In this document: positions 4,780 to 5,486 of the stretch, piece after piece
Layout: every line of letters starts with the position of its first letter
Numbering within the stretch: position 1 is the stretch's first letter
Origin: Candidatus Woesebacteria bacterium
GTDB lineage: Bacteria; Patescibacteriota; Microgenomatia; UBA1400; MFAQ01
DNA length: 5,486 nt
Assembly (NCBI GenBank): GCA_020052895.1
Contig: JAGVOE010000061.1
Location: 1-5,486 of the forward strand
Direction of reading: 5' to 3'
Made by a program: the position numbers and the translations under genes
The notes under the pieces: generated by a model
Databases searched by the model: none
Seen by the model: only the letters and a program-made list of their open reading frames with translations
What the model was told of the DNA's origin: nothing

Positions 4780-5486
4780 ATGAGTTTTTCTGATTTGGAA
4801 GTGAAGGCGAATGAAATAAGAGTTGAAGTTATAAAAATGCTGGTGGAGGCAGAGACTGGCCATCCGGCCGGTGCGTTGGGGTCGGCTGATTTTTGGACAT
4901 TATTGTATTTAGGCGGACTGATAAAGGTTTATCCTCAAGATCCGTGGAATGAAGAGAGAGATAGAGTGGTTTTGTCGGCAGGACATTACTGTCCGGTACT
5001 ATACGCAGTTCTGGCCGAAGCGGGATTTTTTCCAAAAGAAGAGCTTTCGAGTTTGCGTAAAATTGATAGCAGGTTACAGGGACATCCGGTGGCACGAATG
5101 TTACCCGGGGTAGAAAATAGCAGTGGACCGCTTGGTCAAGGAATAAGCGTCGCAGTGGGTATGGCTCTGGCGGCCAGGATGGATAATAAAAAATACAGAG
5201 TAATTTGTTTTATGGGAGACGGAGAACAAAATGAAGGTCAGGTCTGGGAAGCTTATATGAGTGCGGCTAAGTACAAACTGTCGAACTTAACCGTGGTAAT
5301 AGACAGAAATAATATCCAGATAGATGGACACACTGAAGAGGTTATGCCACTTGAGCCATTGGGAGAAAAATTAAAGTCTTTTGGATTTGCCGTGATAGAA
5401 GTGGATGGACATAATATGGAAGAGATGGAAAAGGCCATGAATATGGCAAAAGTAACTTTTGAAAAACCAACGGCGATAGTCTTACA
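4780..5486 (+). CDS. tkt: Transketolase, N-terminal ThDP-binding part (3' end outside window)
   Basis: An open frame of 235 codons runs off the right edge. It encodes the pyrophosphate-binding domain of transketolase, which transfers two-carbon ketol units between sugar phosphates. Visible motifs are T-G-H-P-A-G-A-L-G-S at 26-35, S-A-G-H-Y-C-P-V-L-Y-A at 66-76, G-H-P onward to P-G-V-E-N-S-S-G-P-L-G-Q-G at 109-121, and the ThDP/Mg motif from M-G-D-G-E-Q-N-E-G-Q to D-R-N-N-I-Q at 145-180. The S-A-G-H form (instead of S-K-G-H) with Cys following resembles transketolases of candidate phyla. ATG 4780 is chosen because ATG 4759 and 4772 hit stops almost at once; GGAG at 4774-4777 is only 2 nt upstream. 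The gap from the LOG gene is 21 nt. Whether the gene is full length (about 600 residues or more) or a split N-terminal subunit (about 280) cannot be seen. Confidence 0.93.
   Translation, partial: MSFSDLEVKANEIRVEVIKMLVEAETGHPAGALGSADFWTLLYLGGLIKVYPQDPWNEERDRVVLSAGHYCPVLYAVLAEAGFFPKEELSSLRKIDSRLQGHPVARMLPGVENSSGPLGQGISVAVGMALAARMDNKKYRVICFMGDGEQNEGQVWEAYMSAAKYKLSNLTVVIDRNNIQIDGHTEEVMPLEPLGEKLKSFGFAVIEVDGHNMEEMEKAMNMAKVTFEKPTAIVL

Noticed and set aside
4516..5095. Overlapping minus-strand frames near the LOG-tkt junction
   Set aside because: They lie opposite two well-supported genes and show no family motif.

Overview
The window is a single, densely packed run of plus-strand genes. Two genes are cut by the window edges (a SufS tail at the left, a transketolase head at the right). 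Stops and starts abut or overlap at most junctions, and the largest gap is 56 nt, so one long operon is the simplest reading. TGA is used as a stop (sufU-like, FNR-like, rpe and LOG-upstream junctions) and TGG encodes Trp, so the code is standard bacterial. No tRNA, rRNA, CRISPR array, transposase gene or convincing promoter was seen.

Layout. (1) Positions 1-580: iron-sulfur cluster assembly, with the C-terminal end of a SufS cysteine desulfurase followed by a SufU/IscU-type scaffold. (2) Positions 573-2638: a membrane thiol-redox block made of a membrane-anchored DsbA-like thioredoxin-fold protein, a CcdA/DsbD-type six-helix protein and a stand-alone FAD/NAD(P) reductase of the ferredoxin-NADP reductase superfamily. 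(3) Positions 2638-2937: a MIP18/SufT-type protein, returning to Fe-S maturation. (4) Positions 2994 to the end: sugar-phosphate metabolism, with an RpiB/LacAB-type isomerase, ribulose-phosphate 3-epimerase, a LOG-family protein and the N-terminal ThDP-binding part of transketolase. Together these form most of a non-oxidative pentose phosphate branch.

Organism. The compact overlaps, the rpiB-rpe-tkt neighbourhood, the divergent RpiB (Asp where His is usual) and Rpe (Gln where a metal-ligand His is usual), and the transketolase motif of the form S-x-G-H-x-C-P-V-L-Y-A suggest an uncultured bacterium of the Patescibacteria/CPR type, perhaps Microgenomates. This rests on recollection of family features, not on a search, and is moderate confidence.

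The most unusual feature is a set of four mutually unrelated short repeat-like elements within about 3 kb. They are an 8-nt tandem array inside sufU, a perfect GC-rich palindrome inside ccdA, a CCTTCGGCAAGCTCAGGACAGG-type word inside rpiB, and a double hairpin in the only real intergenic gap. Three of the four are read through in frame and add short hydrophilic segments at places where the protein families normally have a short loop. The second point of interest is the DsbA-like/CcdA/FNR-like cassette embedded between Fe-S assembly genes. It could be an NAD(P)H-driven route for exporting reducing equivalents across the membrane.
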